Below, in pieces: positions 22,421 to 35,388 of a stretch of DNA of 64,000 nt. The stretch spans positions 62,001 through 126,000 of the forward strand of contig NZ_JMPI01000063.1 in NCBI RefSeq assembly GCF_000735355.1, written 5' to 3'. The position numbers were made by a program, and so were the translations under genes. A model generated the notes under the pieces. That model did no database searches and was not told the origin of the DNA. It worked only from the letters and a program-made list of their open reading frames with translations. The DNA is from Buttiauxella agrestis ATCC 33320. GTDB taxonomy: Bacteria > Pseudomonadota > Gammaproteobacteria > Enterobacterales > Enterobacteriaceae. The stretch's first letter is position 1; every line of letters begins with the position of its first letter.

Positions 22421-22714
22421 ATGAATCTGAGTACTAAACAAAAACAGCACCTGAAAGGTCTTGCACATCCGCTCAAGCCTGTAGTCATGCTTGGCAATAA
22501 CGGTTTGACCGAAGGGGTACTGGCCGAGATTGAACAAGCGATCGAACATCATGAGTTAATCAAGGTGAAAATCGCAACTGAAGATCGCGAAACTAAAACC
22601 TTAATCGTGGATGCCATCGTGCGTGAAACCGGCGCCTGTAATGTACAGGTTATCGGTAAAACGCTGGTGCTCTATCGCCCGTCTAAAGAGCGCAAGATTT
22701 CTCTGCCGAAATAA
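22421..22714 (+). CDS. yhbY: YhbY, CRM-domain ribosome assembly protein
   Basis: A 97-aa single CRM (KH-like) domain protein, the same length as in E. coli. It binds pre-50S ribosomes. The GNNG loop of the RNA-binding surface is visible in VVMLGNNGLTEGV. It stands alone, divergent from rlmE across 126 bp, and is followed by a strong terminator. Confidence 0.96.
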   Translation: MNLSTKQKQHLKGLAHPLKPVVMLGNNGLTEGVLAEIEQAIEHHELIKVKIATEDRETKTLIVDAIVRETGACNVQVIGKTLVLYRPSKERKISLPK

Positions 22715-22752
22715 GCAGAGAGTGTGCAAAATGCCACGCTCTGTTAGTTGAT

Positions 22753-22776
22753 AAAAGGCCGCGGTGCGGCCTTTTT
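22753..22776. terminator. Bidirectional terminator of yhbY and greA
   Basis: The stem AAAAGGCCGC/GCGGCCTTTTT with a three-base loop lies between the convergent yhbY and greA genes, with T-runs on both strands. Confidence 0.85.
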
Positions 22777-22820
22777 CCTTTCTTTACAATACTCCACGCC
22801 ATAAAAAAGCGTAGCAGAAA

Positions 22821-23297
22821 TTATAAATATTCCACTTTCACTATCTCAAACTCTACATCGCCACCCGGGGTACGGATAACAACAACATCATCCTGCTCTT
22901 TACCCACAAGGCCACGAGCAATCGGTGAGTTCACCGAAATAAGATTCTGTTTAAAATCAGCTTCATCGTCGCCAACAATGCGATAAGTCTGCTCTTCGTC
23001 GTTGTCCAGGTTCAAAACAGTCACACTCGCACCGAAAATAACGCGGCCATTATTTGGCATTTTTGAGATGTCTATAACCTGAGCGTTGGAGAGCTTAGCT
23101 TCGATGTCCTGGATACGGCCTTCACAAAAACCCTGTTGCTCACGCGCGGCATGATATTCAGCGTTTTCTTTCAAATCGCCGTGTTCGCGGGCGTCAGCAA
23201 TCGCGGCAATAATTTGCGGGCGGCGTACGGACTTCAGGAAATCCAGCTCTTCACGTAATCTTTCTGCGCCACGTAGGGTCATCGGAATAGGTTGCAT
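22821..23297 (-). CDS. greA: Transcription elongation factor GreA
   Basis: A 158-aa factor that rescues backtracked RNA polymerase by stimulating transcript cleavage. The N-terminal coiled coil carries the catalytic acidic tip in [18 protein letters not shown], and the C-terminal FKBP-like domain includes [15 protein letters not shown]. It matches the E. coli protein over its full length. The leader contains an intrinsic terminator at 23409-23432, so expression is likely controlled by early termination. Confidence 0.98.
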   Translation of the reverse strand: MQPIPMTLRGAERLREELDFLKSVRRPQIIAAIADAREHGDLKENAEYHAAREQQGFCEGRIQDIEAKLSNAQVIDISKMPNNGRVIFGASVTVLNLDNDEEQTYRIVGDDEADFKQNLISVNSPIARGLVGKEQDDVVVIRTPGGDVEFEIVKVEYL

Positions 23298-23408
23298 TGT
23301 TATACCTCTTCAAAACTTTCCTGTTCAGAACTGCCCTGCGGCACTCCTGAATCCAGAGCCGAGTCTGCATTAATAAGGCAAACCCCTGGCACTAAGCAAA
23401 ATAAAACT

Positions 23409-23432
23409 GACCCGGCGCAAAGCGCCAGGTCA
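23409..23432 (-). ncRNA. graL: Terminator in greA leader (GraL-type leader RNA)
   Basis: On the minus strand TGACCTGGCGC-TTT-GCGCCGGGTCA is followed by GTTTTATTTT, a strong intrinsic terminator about 110 bp upstream of the greA ATG and facing greA. In E. coli the greA leader yields short terminated RNAs called GraL. I mark only the visible stem; the RNA 5' end lies further up, in the greA-dacB gap. Confidence 0.65.
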
Positions 23433-23550
23433 GGAACGGTTTCCAAATTGACCTGTATTTTACCCTGGAGTTCCCTGAGGGTCATCGTTTACTTTGCACT
23501 GCGATGCACCGTAGTATGACGGCACGTTTCCAGGTTGTTACCGCGAGATT

Positions 23551-24984
23551 ATGCGATTTTTTAGATTTGTCATTGGATTGACCAGTGCTGTGGTGTTTAC
23601 CGTCCAGGCTGCCAACATTGAAGAATATACTTCCCAGTTGCCTGCTGGTGCGAATTTGGCTTTGATGGTGCAAAAAGTGGGTGCTCCCGCTCCGTCGATT
23701 GACTATCACAGTCAACAGATGGCGCTGCCTGCCAGTACCCAGAAAGTCATTACTGCGCTAGCCGCACTGCTGCAACTCGGTCCAGACTTCAGGTTTACTA
23801 CCACCCTTGAAAGCCGGGCTCAAGTGAGCAACGGTGTTTTACAAGGCGACCTTATTGCACGATTTGGCGGCGATCCGACGCTAAAACGCCAGGATATTCG
23901 CAATATGGTTGCGGTTCTGAAGAAATCGGGCGTTCAGCAAATTCAGGGCAATGTGCTCATCGATACTTCCATTTTTGCCAGTCATGACAAAGCGCCTGGC
24001 TGGCCGTGGAATGACATGACGCAATGCTTTAGCGCCCCACCGGCAGCGGCCATTGTTGACCGAAATTGTTTTTCTGTTTCGCTCTACAGCGCGCCTAAAG
24101 CGGACGATTTAGCCTTTATTCGCATTGCCTCTTACTACCCTGTCGTGATGAATAGCCAGGTTCGTACCCTCGCCAAAGGCTCTCCAGACGCACAATATTG
24201 CGAGCTGGATGTCGTTCCAGGCGATCTGAATCGTTTTACGCTCACCGGGTGTATGACTCAACGCGCCGACCCATTGCCACTCGCATTTGCGATTCAGGAT
24301 GGCGCAAGTTACGCAGGTGCGATTTTAAAAGCCGAGCTTAAAGAGGCGGGAATCAACTATAGCGGAACTCTATTACGTCAGACGCTATCTAATACCCCAG
24401 GAACGGTGATCGCCAGCAAACAATCGGCACCCTTGCACGATTTGCTAAAGGTCATGCTGAAGAAATCAGACAACATGATTGCCGATACCGTTTTTCGTAC
24501 CATCGGCCATAACCGCTTTGGGGTGCCGGGAACCTGGCGTGCCGGCGCGGACGCTGTGCGGCAAATTCTGCGGCAGAAAGCAGGTGTCGATTTAGGTAAC
24601 AGTATTGTTGTGGATGGTTCAGGCTTATCTCGCCACAATCTCATTTCTCCAGCCACGATGATGCAAGTGTTGCAATACATCGCGCAGAATGACACTGAGC
24701 TTAACTTTATCTCAATGTTACCGTTAGCGGGTTATGACGGGTCATTGCAGTACCGCGCAGGTCTTCATCAGGCGGGTGTTGATGGAAAAGTTTCGGCGAA
24801 AACAGGTTCACTGCAAGGGGTCTATAACCTTGCTGGATTTATTACCACTGCCAGCGGCCAGCGCATGGCCTTTGTGCAATATTTGTCAGGTTATGCTGTA
24901 GAGCCTGCCGATCAACGTAACCGTCGTATCCCGTTAGTGCGCTTTGAAAGTCGCCTCTATAAGGATATCTACCAGAATAATTAA
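23551..24984 (+). CDS. dacB: PBP4, D-alanyl-D-alanine carboxypeptidase/endopeptidase
   Basis: A 477-aa periplasmic class C penicillin-binding protein, identical in length to E. coli DacB. A signal peptide ends near VFTVQAAN. The three active-site motifs are visible: SxxK in LPASTQKV, SDN in KKSDNMI and KTG in SAKTGSLQG. It cuts peptide cross-links and trims stem peptides. It is divergent from greA, and the pmrA gene begins 3 bp after its stop, so the three genes dacB-pmrA-pmrB may share a transcript. Confidence 0.98.
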   Translation: MRFFRFVIGLTSAVVFTVQAANIEEYTSQLPAGANLALMVQKVGAPAPSIDYHSQQMALPASTQKVITALAALLQLGPDFRFTTTLESRAQVSNGVLQGDLIARFGGDPTLKRQDIRNMVAVLKKSGVQQIQGNVLIDTSIFASHDKAPGWPWNDMTQCFSAPPAAAIVDRNCFSVSLYSAPKADDLAFIRIASYYPVVMNSQVRTLAKGSPDAQYCELDVVPGDLNRFTLTGCMTQRADPLPLAFAIQDGASYAGAILKAELKEAGINYSGTLLRQTLSNTPGTVIASKQSAPLHDLLKVMLKKSDNMIADTVFRTIGHNRFGVPGTWRAGADAVRQILRQKAGVDLGNSIVVDGSGLSRHNLISPATMMQVLQYIAQNDTELNFISMLPLAGYDGSLQYRAGLHQAGVDGKVSAKTGSLQGVYNLAGFITTASGQRMAFVQYLSGYAVEPADQRNRRIPLVRFESRLYKDIYQNN

Positions 24985-24987
24985 GTT

Positions 24988-25650
24988 ATGAAACTGCTGA
25001 TTGTTGAAGACGATTTACTGTTACGGGAAGGCCTGGTGCTGGCACTGAACAGCGAGGGTTATGCTCTGGATTGCGCAACAACAGCTGCTGAAGCAGATGC
25101 GCTGATTGAAAGCGGTGAATACGGCATGGTAATCCTTGATCTTGGCCTGCCGGACAAAGATGGCGCTACGCTGCTCAGGCAGTGGCGCCGTCGCAGTATT
25201 AGCACGCCAGTGCTAATACTTACAGCACGTGATGCGCTGGAAGACCGTGTTAATGGCCTGGACTCAGGCGCTGATGATTATCTGGTTAAACCCTTTGCTT
25301 TAGCCGAGTTACAAGCCCGCACCCGGGCGCTAATTCGCCGTTATCAAGGCCACAGCGATAACCTTCTCCAGCATGATGACCTGACGCTCAACCTGCAAAC
25401 TCAGCAGGTATTATTGCAAGATAACCCCGTCGAGATCACACCTAAAGAATTCGCATTACTGACACGCTTGATGATGCGTATCGGGCAGACGGTACACCGC
25501 GAGACATTACAGCAAGATATCTACAGCTGGCAGGACGATCCTGGCTCCAATACGCTTGAGGTACATATTCACAATCTCAGGCGTAAATTAGGCAAGGACA
25601 GAATCAAAACCGTACGTGGCGTGGGCTATCGGCTGGAGAGTCGAAAATGA
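24988..25650 (+). CDS. pmrA: PmrA/BasR-type response regulator
   Basis: A 220-aa OmpR-family regulator. The receiver has the acidic pair EDD (residues 7-9), phospho-acceptor Asp51 in ILDLGLPDKDG, and Lys in LVKPFAL; the winged-helix DNA-binding domain ends VRGVGYRLESRK. Sequence resembles E. coli BasR more than QseB, for example in LTARDALEDRVNGLD and the NTLEVHIHNLRRK recognition helix. In Yersinia, as I recall, pmrA also sits next to dacB. It would control lipid A modification genes. It follows dacB by 3 bp and overlaps pmrB by 4 nt. QseB is the less likely alternative. Confidence 0.85.
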   Translation: MKLLIVEDDLLLREGLVLALNSEGYALDCATTAAEADALIESGEYGMVILDLGLPDKDGATLLRQWRRRSISTPVLILTARDALEDRVNGLDSGADDYLVKPFALAELQARTRALIRRYQGHSDNLLQHDDLTLNLQTQQVLLQDNPVEITPKEFALLTRLMMRIGQTVHRETLQQDIYSWQDDPGSNTLEVHIHNLRRKLGKDRIKTVRGVGYRLESRK

Positions 25651-26705
25651 ACAGTATGCGCCAGAGGCTAATGATTCTCCTCGCGCTTATCTTGCTGTTT
25701 TTCCAGTTAATCAGCGTTATTTGGTTGTGGCATGAAAGCCGTGAGCAAATCAGTTTCCTGGTCAGTGAAACGCTATCAGCCAAAGCTCGAAACCAGCATG
25801 TAGAGAAGGAAATCCGGGAGGCGATTGCATCTTTGTTGGTTCCTTCTCTGGTGATGATTGGATTCACGCTATTCTTCTCATTCTGGGCAATCACCTGGAT
25901 TACACGTCCGTTGAATCGCCTGCGCACCAGCCTTGCTAATCGATCGGCCGACAACCTGTCACCTCTGCCTATGTATTCAGACATGGATGAGATGGTGGCT
26001 GTAACTAATTCGCTAAACCAGTTGCTGGCACGTCTGGACAATACTATCCAGCAGGAACGTTTATTTACTGCTGATGCCGCCCACGAATTACGCACGCCAC
26101 TGGCTGGCCTGCGTTTGCACCTGGAGTTAATGGCTAACTCAGGCGTTCAGCAAGCCCCTATGCTGCTGGAGCGCATCGATCAGCTCATGCATACCATTGA
26201 ACAGTTGTTGATGCTCTCGCGTGCCGGGCAAGCGCTGGCAAGCGGTCATTACGATACATTGAACTGGAATCGCGACATCATCGCCCCGCTCAAAATGGAA
26301 ATGGAGGAGATGATTGCCCTGCGTGGGCAAAACATTATCTGGCCAAACGAAAGTGCTGATATGGTGCAAGGAGATGCAGTGCTGCTTCGCCTGATGTTGC
26401 GGAACTTGATGGAAAATGCATCCCGCTATAGCCCAACAGAAAGCACCATCACGGTGTCATTAGTGACTCAGGGAAATGGCGCAGTGCTGGGGGTTTCCGA
26501 CCAGGGACCAGGTATTGAGGAAGAACATCGCCAGACGATAACCGATCCCTTCCGCCGTATGGATCAACGCTATGGTGGCAGCGGGCTGGGACTGAATATT
26601 GTCCAGCGTATTGTTCATCTTCATAACGGGAAATTGACGTTAGATAGCGGAGCGGATGGCATTGGCCTGCAAGCCAACTGCTGGATCCCAGCGCAAAACC
26701 AATAA
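25647..26705 (+). CDS. pmrB: PmrB/BasS-type sensor histidine kinase
   Basis: A 352-aa two-transmembrane histidine kinase (segments about 7-27 and 65-85) with a short periplasmic loop between. The loop and its borders keep the BasS/PmrB pattern WHES..QI at the start and EKEIREAIASLLVP at the end; in PmrB such acidic residues sense Fe3+. A HAMP-like linker, the phospho-acceptor His146 in AAHELRTPLAG, and N, G boxes (LMENASRYSP, DQGPGIEE, GSGLGLNIV) follow. The start overlaps the pmrA stop (ATGA). No pmrC/eptA lies alongside. Confidence 0.85.
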   Translation: MNSMRQRLMILLALILLFFQLISVIWLWHESREQISFLVSETLSAKARNQHVEKEIREAIASLLVPSLVMIGFTLFFSFWAITWITRPLNRLRTSLANRSADNLSPLPMYSDMDEMVAVTNSLNQLLARLDNTIQQERLFTADAAHELRTPLAGLRLHLELMANSGVQQAPMLLERIDQLMHTIEQLLMLSRAGQALASGHYDTLNWNRDIIAPLKMEMEEMIALRGQNIIWPNESADMVQGDAVLLRLMLRNLMENASRYSPTESTITVSLVTQGNGAVLGVSDQGPGIEEEHRQTITDPFRRMDQRYGGSGLGLNIVQRIVHLHNGKLTLDSGADGIGLQANCWIPAQNQ

Positions 26706-26714
26706 TTGAGACAT

Positions 26715-26743
26715 AAAAAAGCCGGGAAATTTCCCGGCTTTTT
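26715..26743. terminator. Bidirectional terminator between pmrB and obgE
   Basis: A perfect palindrome AAAAAGCCGGGAAA/TTTCCCGGCTTTTT lies between the convergent pmrB and obgE stop codons. Confidence 0.88.
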
Positions 26744-26756
26744 ATTAGATAACGTT

Positions 26757-28911
<2,155 letters not shown>

Positions 28912-28975
28912 TTTCTATTCCTGCAACCCGAAATCTGAAGAATATACTTCATTGATTTACCGGTCGCAGAATGTA

Positions 28976-29005
28976 AAAAGCCCCGCAACGTGTTGCGGGG
29001 CTTTT
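28976..29005 (-). terminator. rpmA terminator
   Basis: The 13-bp stem AAAAGCCCCGCAA/TTGCGGGGCTTTT lies 25 bp downstream of the rpmA stop, with T-runs on both sides. Confidence 0.88.
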
Positions 29006-29029
29006 ATCCGTTACCGGGACGCGAAAAAC

Positions 29030-29287
<258 letters not shown>

Positions 29288-29305
29288 TTAATATGCTCCC
29301 CTGTA

Positions 29306-29674
<369 letters not shown>

Positions 29675-29878
29675 TCACAATAGGGCGCGAATATTACGCA
29701 AAACGAGAGCCTTTGACAAGCCCTGTCATGAAACATGGTAGAAAAAAAACGCAACATCACACCAGCCGTTTATCTGCCTCGTTTTTTCAGTACAATCTGT
29801 ACTACATTATTACTCCTCTACCCTCACGTGATTCCGTAAAGACATGTGGTAAACAGGACTTTAAGCCAGACTTTTGCG

Positions 29879-30850
29879 ATGAATTTAGAAAAAATTAATG
29901 AGTTAACCGCGCAAGATATGGCGGGAGTCAATGCGGTCATCCTTGAGCAGTTGAACTCAGATGTCCAATTGATCAATCAATTAGGGTATTACATCGTCAG
30001 TGGCGGTGGTAAACGTATCCGTCCAATGATCGCCGTTCTTGCTGCTCGCGCGCTGGGTTATCAGGGCAACGCGCATGTCAATATTGCTGCGCTCATTGAG
30101 TTTATCCATACCGCAACGCTGCTGCATGATGATGTGGTGGATGAATCAGACATGCGCCGCGGAAAGGCTACAGCCAATGCCGCATTTGGCAACGCTGCCA
30201 GCGTATTGGTGGGTGATTTTATTTATACCCGTGCCTTCCAGATGATGACGCAACTCGGCTCGCTCAAGGTACTTGAGGTCATGTCCGAAGCGGTAAACGT
30301 GATTGCCGAAGGTGAAGTTCTGCAATTGATGAACTGCAATGATCCCGATATTACAGAAGAAAGTTACATGCGGGTGATTTACAGCAAAACGGCACGTTTG
30401 TTTGAAGCAGCCGCGCAATGTTCCGGTATTTTGGCCGATGCCACTGAAGAGCAAGAGAAAGCATTGCAGGACTATGGTCGTTATCTGGGAACCGCTTTCC
30501 AGCTGATTGACGACCTGCTTGACTACAGTGCCGACGGGCAAACGCTGGGCAAGAATGTTGGTGATGACCTGAATGAAGGCAAACCGACTCTTCCGTTGCT
30601 GCACGCAATGCGTAACGGTAATGCAGAGCAAGAAAAAATGATTCGTGAAGCCATTGAGCAAGGCAACGGGCGTCATTTACTTCAACCCGTACTGGATGCG
30701 ATGGCGGCCTGTGGTTCTCTCGAGTGGACTCAATTACGCGCAGAGCAAGAAGCGGATAAAGCGATTGCGGCTTTAGCCGTTCTTCCAGAAAGTGAGCATA
30801 AAGAGGCTTTAATTGCTCTTGCTCATATGGCTGTTCAACGCGACCGTTAA
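29879..30850 (+). CDS. ispB: Octaprenyl diphosphate synthase
   Basis: A 323-aa all-trans polyprenyl synthase making the C40 side chain of ubiquinone and menaquinone. The two aspartate-rich motifs are visible: DDVVDESD (first) and DDLLD (second), with GKRIRP for the diphosphate. The ATG at 29879 gives MNLEKINELTAQDMAG as in E. coli; a GTG at 29846 is in frame but unconserved. It is divergent from rplU. A palindrome AGTACA/TGTACT at 29789-29803 lies in its promoter region. Confidence 0.97.
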   Translation: MNLEKINELTAQDMAGVNAVILEQLNSDVQLINQLGYYIVSGGGKRIRPMIAVLAARALGYQGNAHVNIAALIEFIHTATLLHDDVVDESDMRRGKATANAAFGNAASVLVGDFIYTRAFQMMTQLGSLKVLEVMSEAVNVIAEGEVLQLMNCNDPDITEESYMRVIYSKTARLFEAAAQCSGILADATEEQEKALQDYGRYLGTAFQLIDDLLDYSADGQTLGKNVGDDLNEGKPTLPLLHAMRNGNAEQEKMIREAIEQGNGRHLLQPVLDAMAACGSLEWTQLRAEQEADKAIAALAVLPESEHKEALIALAHMAVQRDR

Positions 30851-30859
30851 ACTTCCTGG

Positions 30860-30879
30860 CGCGCCATTTTAATGGCGCG
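30860..30879 (+). terminator. Hairpin after ispB
   Basis: CGCGCCATT/AATGGCGCG separated by TT, with an outer AACTT/AAGTT pairing, lies 10 bp after the ispB stop. It has only a weak T tract, so it may be a processing or weak termination signal. The remaining 195 bp to sfsB is AT-rich and shows no gene. Confidence 0.5.
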
Positions 30880-31074
30880 TTAAGTTTCCAATAAATTTAT
30901 CCACCACCTCGCTCGCTCACCTCATAGCAATCTGTTTTCATTGATTTTCATTCACTTTGTGTGGGCTCACGCAGATTTAATTTTTTACGTTATTTATTGG
31001 AATCTTTTGGGTGATTGTCATGTTATAAATGCTCTTGAGTAAACCGGTAAAACGAAGCGGTTTCAGGGAGAAAC

Positions 31075-31338
31075 ATGGAAAGTAAAAATTCTGACTGGCA
31101 CCCAGCAGACATCATCGCAGGGTTACGTAAACGGGGAACATCTCTGGCAGCTGAATCAAGGAAAGCAGGCCTGAGTTCATCGACGCTGGCTAACGCGTTG
31201 ACGCGCCCCTGGCCCAAAGGTGAGTTAATCATCGCACAAGCGTTAGATATTTCGCCGTGGGTAATTTGGCCCTCTCGTTATTACGATCCGCAAACCGATC
31301 AGTTTATTGATCGAGCTTGTTTGATGCGTAAACGATAA
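31075..31338 (+). CDS. sfsB: SfsB (Nlp), Ner-like DNA-binding protein
   Basis: An 87-aa helix-turn-helix protein (E. coli SfsB 92 aa) related to phage Mu Ner. The helix-turn-helix is in TSLAAESRKAGLSSSTLANA (residues about 22-41). In E. coli it can stimulate maltose gene expression when overproduced. It stands alone between ispB and convergent murA; its C-terminus is slightly shorter than in E. coli. Confidence 0.94.
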   Translation: MESKNSDWHPADIIAGLRKRGTSLAAESRKAGLSSSTLANALTRPWPKGELIIAQALDISPWVIWPSRYYDPQTDQFIDRACLMRKR

Positions 31339-31340
31339 AA

Positions 31341-31360
31341 AAACCGGGCAAGCCCGGTTT
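31341..31360. terminator. Bidirectional terminator of sfsB and murA
   Basis: AAACCGGG/CCCGGTTT with a CAAG loop lies just after the sfsB stop and before the murA end, with an A-run before and a T-rich tail after. Confidence 0.85.
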
Positions 31361-31387
31361 TCTCTTTTTGAGTATCAGCAGAAAAAT

Positions 31388-32671
<1,284 letters not shown>

Positions 32672-32712
32672 CTATTAAATTCAAATCGTTACAACCCGCC
32701 GTGGCGAATTGC

Positions 32713-32967
32713 TCAAAAACCATTAAGTTTACGATCGCGATCCCACTCTTGCGGAGTATAGGTCTTGATGGAAACCGCATGAATACGGTTATCTGCAATC
32801 AGTTCCATCAATGGCGCATAAACTGTTTGTTGCTTCTTCACGCGACTTAACTCGGCGAATAACTCACCCACCGCAATCACCTGAAAATGGCTGCCATCGC
32901 CTGAGACGTGGACTTCCTGTAGGGGCAGTGCGTTCATCAGCACTGTCTGAATTTCATGATTTTCCAT
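32713..32967 (-). CDS. ibaG: IbaG, BolA-family protein
   Basis: An 84-aa BolA-like protein, the same length as in E. coli, linked to iron-sulfur handling and acid response. The BolA signature [17 protein letters not shown] and the conserved His in [13 protein letters not shown] are visible. The ATG at 32965-32967 gives [14 protein letters not shown]; longer in-frame starts are unconserved. It sits between the mla operon terminator and murA. Confidence 0.95.
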   Translation of the reverse strand: MENHEIQTVLMNALPLQEVHVSGDGSHFQVIAVGELFAELSRVKKQQTVYAPLMELIADNRIHAVSIKTYTPQEWDRDRKLNGF

Positions 32968-33042
32968 GGGATATAATTCGTCGATTAATGAAACAAGCCA
33001 CACATCTTAGAGGAAAGTGGCGCTGGCTTAAATAAGCAAAAA

Positions 33043-33068
33043 GCCCCTGATCTAATTAGATCAGGGGC
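33043..33068 (-). terminator. Terminator of the mla operon
   Basis: A perfect 26-bp palindrome GCCCCTGATCT-AATT-AGATCAGGGGC is followed on the minus strand by TTTTTGCTTATTT, 25 bp after the mlaB stop. Confidence 0.88.
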
Positions 33069-33092
33069 AATGATAGTAACGCTATGAAAACA

Positions 33093-33395
33093 CTAGCCTG
33101 CAAAAGCAGGAAGGATGTCTTCAGGTAGGTTATAAAGTTTGGTCAAAGTCTGAAGGTTATCGCTAGCACCCTGAAGCTCAACCTCCACATTTTGGCGTCG
33201 AGCAAAGGCCACAAGATGAATCAGCAGCGCTAAACCTGAGGTATCTACGCGCGAAAGGCCTGAAAGATTCAAAACCTTGATACCCGCCATGATTTGCTCA
33301 CGCTGACGCCATAACGGCCCCACGGTATCGCTGTCCAACTCACCTGTCAGATGCAAGGTTTCAGATTCACACTGCCAGCTAAGCTCGTCGGCCAT
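33093..33395 (-). CDS. mlaB: MlaB, STAS-domain subunit of the Mla transporter
   Basis: A 100-aa cytoplasmic STAS protein that binds the MlaF ATPase in the MlaFEDB complex. The conserved segment LNLSGLSRVDTSGLALLIHL carries the typical STAS phospho-site Thr/Ser. Its ATG overlaps the mlaC stop (TAATG). Last gene of mlaFEDCB, followed by a strong terminator. Confidence 0.96.
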   Translation of the reverse strand: MADELSWQCESETLHLTGELDSDTVGPLWRQREQIMAGIKVLNLSGLSRVDTSGLALLIHLVAFARRQNVEVELQGASDNLQTLTKLYNLPEDILPAFAG

Positions 33396-34024
33396 TACTT
33401 TTTATTTTCCAGAGTGATTGGCAGTTTAGAGATTGATTGCAGTTGAGCCGTCAAACCTTCAATCCCTTTGGTGCGTAGGATATCGCTCCACTCATTTTGT
33501 TTGGTGGTGATCATACTTACACCTTCAGCAATCATATCGTAAGCCTGCCAGTTGCCTGTCTGGCTGTTCTTACGCCACTGGAAATCAAGACGCACCGGTG
33601 GACGCCCATTCGGGTCAATGATAGTGACGCGAATAGCAATAATGGTGGCATTACCCAGCGGTTGCTCTGGGGCGATTTGATAAGATTGCCCGTTATACAT
33701 AGCAAGTGCCTGGCCGTAAGCCTGTTTCAGATACTCTTCAAATGCTTTGAAATAGGCTTCACGCTGCGCAGGCGTTGCATCTTTATAGTAACGACCTAAT
33801 ACCAGCGCACCTGCGTATTTAACCTGCACATACGGCAGAAGCTCCTGACCCACGATCTCGCGCAGATAGTCAGGATTTTGACGGATTTTAGGTTGTTCGT
33901 TTTTGAGACGATCAAACGTTTTTTGCGCCGCTTCGCCCATCAGCTTGTAAGGATTGCTCTGATCCACGGCATGCGCCAGCGGTGCGATAACCAACATAGC
34001 AATCATAATAAGTCGTTTAAACAT
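33395..34024 (-). CDS. mlaC: MlaC, periplasmic phospholipid-binding protein
   Basis: A 209-aa periplasmic lipid shuttle (E. coli 211) between the outer-membrane MlaA complex and the MlaFEDB transporter. A signal peptide ends near APLAHA. The fold landmarks [15 protein letters not shown] and [20 protein letters not shown] are those of the family. It lies 18 bp after mlaD and overlaps mlaB by one base. Confidence 0.97.
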   Translation of the reverse strand: MFKRLIMIAMLVIAPLAHAVDQSNPYKLMGEAAQKTFDRLKNEQPKIRQNPDYLREIVGQELLPYVQVKYAGALVLGRYYKDATPAQREAYFKAFEEYLKQAYGQALAMYNGQSYQIAPEQPLGNATIIAIRVTIIDPNGRPPVRLDFQWRKNSQTGNWQAYDMIAEGVSMITTKQNEWSDILRTKGIEGLTAQLQSISKLPITLENKK

Positions 34025-34042
34025 AACACTCGTCCTCTTAGA

Positions 34043-34594
34043 TTAGTGCGTCGTGCCAGGCTGTGGCTCTGCGCTATTATTCTCTGAATTCTGCGAAGGG
34101 GTATCCCCTGAATTCTTATTATCACCATTGCCGCTCTTATACAGGAACTGACCAATCAGGTCCTCCAGTACCAGCGCTGATTTAGTGTCCTGAATCGTAC
34201 CGCCTTCTTTAAGGATAGATGACCCAAGCTCAGGGTCATCAAAACCGAGGTTAAGGGCAAGATATTGCTCACCCAGTAAACCCGAGGTGCGGATCGCCAG
34301 CGAGCTGGTATCCGGGATGCGGTCATAGCGTGTTTCGATATCCATGGTGACGCGAGGTAAGTACGTTTTCGGATCAAGTGTAATATCGTCAACACGACCA
34401 ATCACCACACCACCGAGGCGCAGCGGAGAACCCGTTTTCAGGCTACCGATGTTATCGAAAGTCGCATATACCCGGTATGTTGGCTCACTGCGTAACGAAG
34501 TGACATTTGCCACTTTCAGGCACAAGAAGACGATGGCAGCCAATGCGATAATTAAAAATGCGCCAACCCCAGTTTCAAATTTCTTAGTTTGCAT
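34043..34594 (-). CDS. mlaD: MlaD, MCE-domain subunit of the Mla transporter
   Basis: A 183-aa inner-membrane-anchored protein whose MCE domain forms a periplasmic hexameric ring. One transmembrane helix (residues about 8-27) precedes the MCE domain (YRVYATFDNIGSLKTGSPLR onward), and the C-terminal tail is Asn/Ser-rich and low complexity. The ATG at 34592-34594 gives MQTKKFETGVG. It starts 4 bp after the mlaE stop. Confidence 0.97.
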   Translation of the reverse strand: MQTKKFETGVGAFLIIALAAIVFLCLKVANVTSLRSEPTYRVYATFDNIGSLKTGSPLRLGGVVIGRVDDITLDPKTYLPRVTMDIETRYDRIPDTSSLAIRTSGLLGEQYLALNLGFDDPELGSSILKEGGTIQDTKSALVLEDLIGQFLYKSGNGDNKNSGDTPSQNSENNSAEPQPGTTH

Positions 34595-34598
34595 GAAC

Positions 34599-35381
34599 TT
34601 AATTCCCAAACATCAGTGCTGTGAGCACAAAATCCAGACCTAAAACGGCCAGTGAGGCATGCACAACGGTACGTGTTGTTGCCCGGCTAATCCCTGCGGA
34701 CGTAGGAATGGCATCGTAGCCATTGAATAATGCAATCCAGGTCACTGTTATCGCGAACACCACACTCTTGATGACACAGTTAACCAGATCGGTACGCCAG
34801 TTGACGGCATTTTGCATCGCAGACCAGAAGAACCCTGCATCAATTCCCTTCCAGTTAACGCCAACCAATGCGCCACCCCAGATACCCACAGCGACAAAGA
34901 TAAGCGTCAGCAGTGGCAACGAAATGACACCGGCCCAAAATCGAGGTGAAACGACGCGACGCACCGGGTCAACCGCCATCATCTCCATACTCGAGAGTTG
35001 CTCTGTCGCTTTCATCAGGCCAATTTCCGCAGTCAACGCTGAACCTGCGCGCCCGGCAAATAAAAGAGCTGCAACAACAGGCCCAAGTTCACGCAGTAGC
35101 GACAATGCGACCAACATGCCGAGACTTGATTCCGCACTATAAGTTGTCAGAACTAAATAACCTTGCAGACCAAGAACCATGCCGATGAATAGGCCTGACA
35201 CAATGATGATTAGCAGCGACAAAACGCCTACATTGTAAATCTGGCGAATGAGTAATGGCGCATGTTTGCGGAATTCCGGTTTCCCCACCACCGCATTAAC
35301 AAGCATTATCCCGGCCCGGCCAAATGACGCGCAGGTTTTCAATCCCCGCCGCCCGAACGATGCCAGTGCATTAAAGAGCAT
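34599..35381 (-). CDS. mlaE: MlaE, permease of the Mla phospholipid transporter
   Basis: A 260-aa ABC permease of the Mla/YrbE family with about five to six membrane segments, equal in length to E. coli MlaE. The family coupling motif is in [20 protein letters not shown] with [10 protein letters not shown]. The ATG at 35379-35381 starts [13 protein letters not shown]; the frame is open into mlaF upstream but that extension is not conserved. It lies 7 bp after mlaF. Confidence 0.97.
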   Translation of the reverse strand: MLFNALASFGRRGLKTCASFGRAGIMLVNAVVGKPEFRKHAPLLIRQIYNVGVLSLLIIIVSGLFIGMVLGLQGYLVLTTYSAESSLGMLVALSLLRELGPVVAALLFAGRAGSALTAEIGLMKATEQLSSMEMMAVDPVRRVVSPRFWAGVISLPLLTLIFVAVGIWGGALVGVNWKGIDAGFFWSAMQNAVNWRTDLVNCVIKSVVFAITVTWIALFNGYDAIPTSAGISRATTRTVVHASLAVLGLDFVLTALMFGN

Positions 35382-35388
35382 GAGCAAC

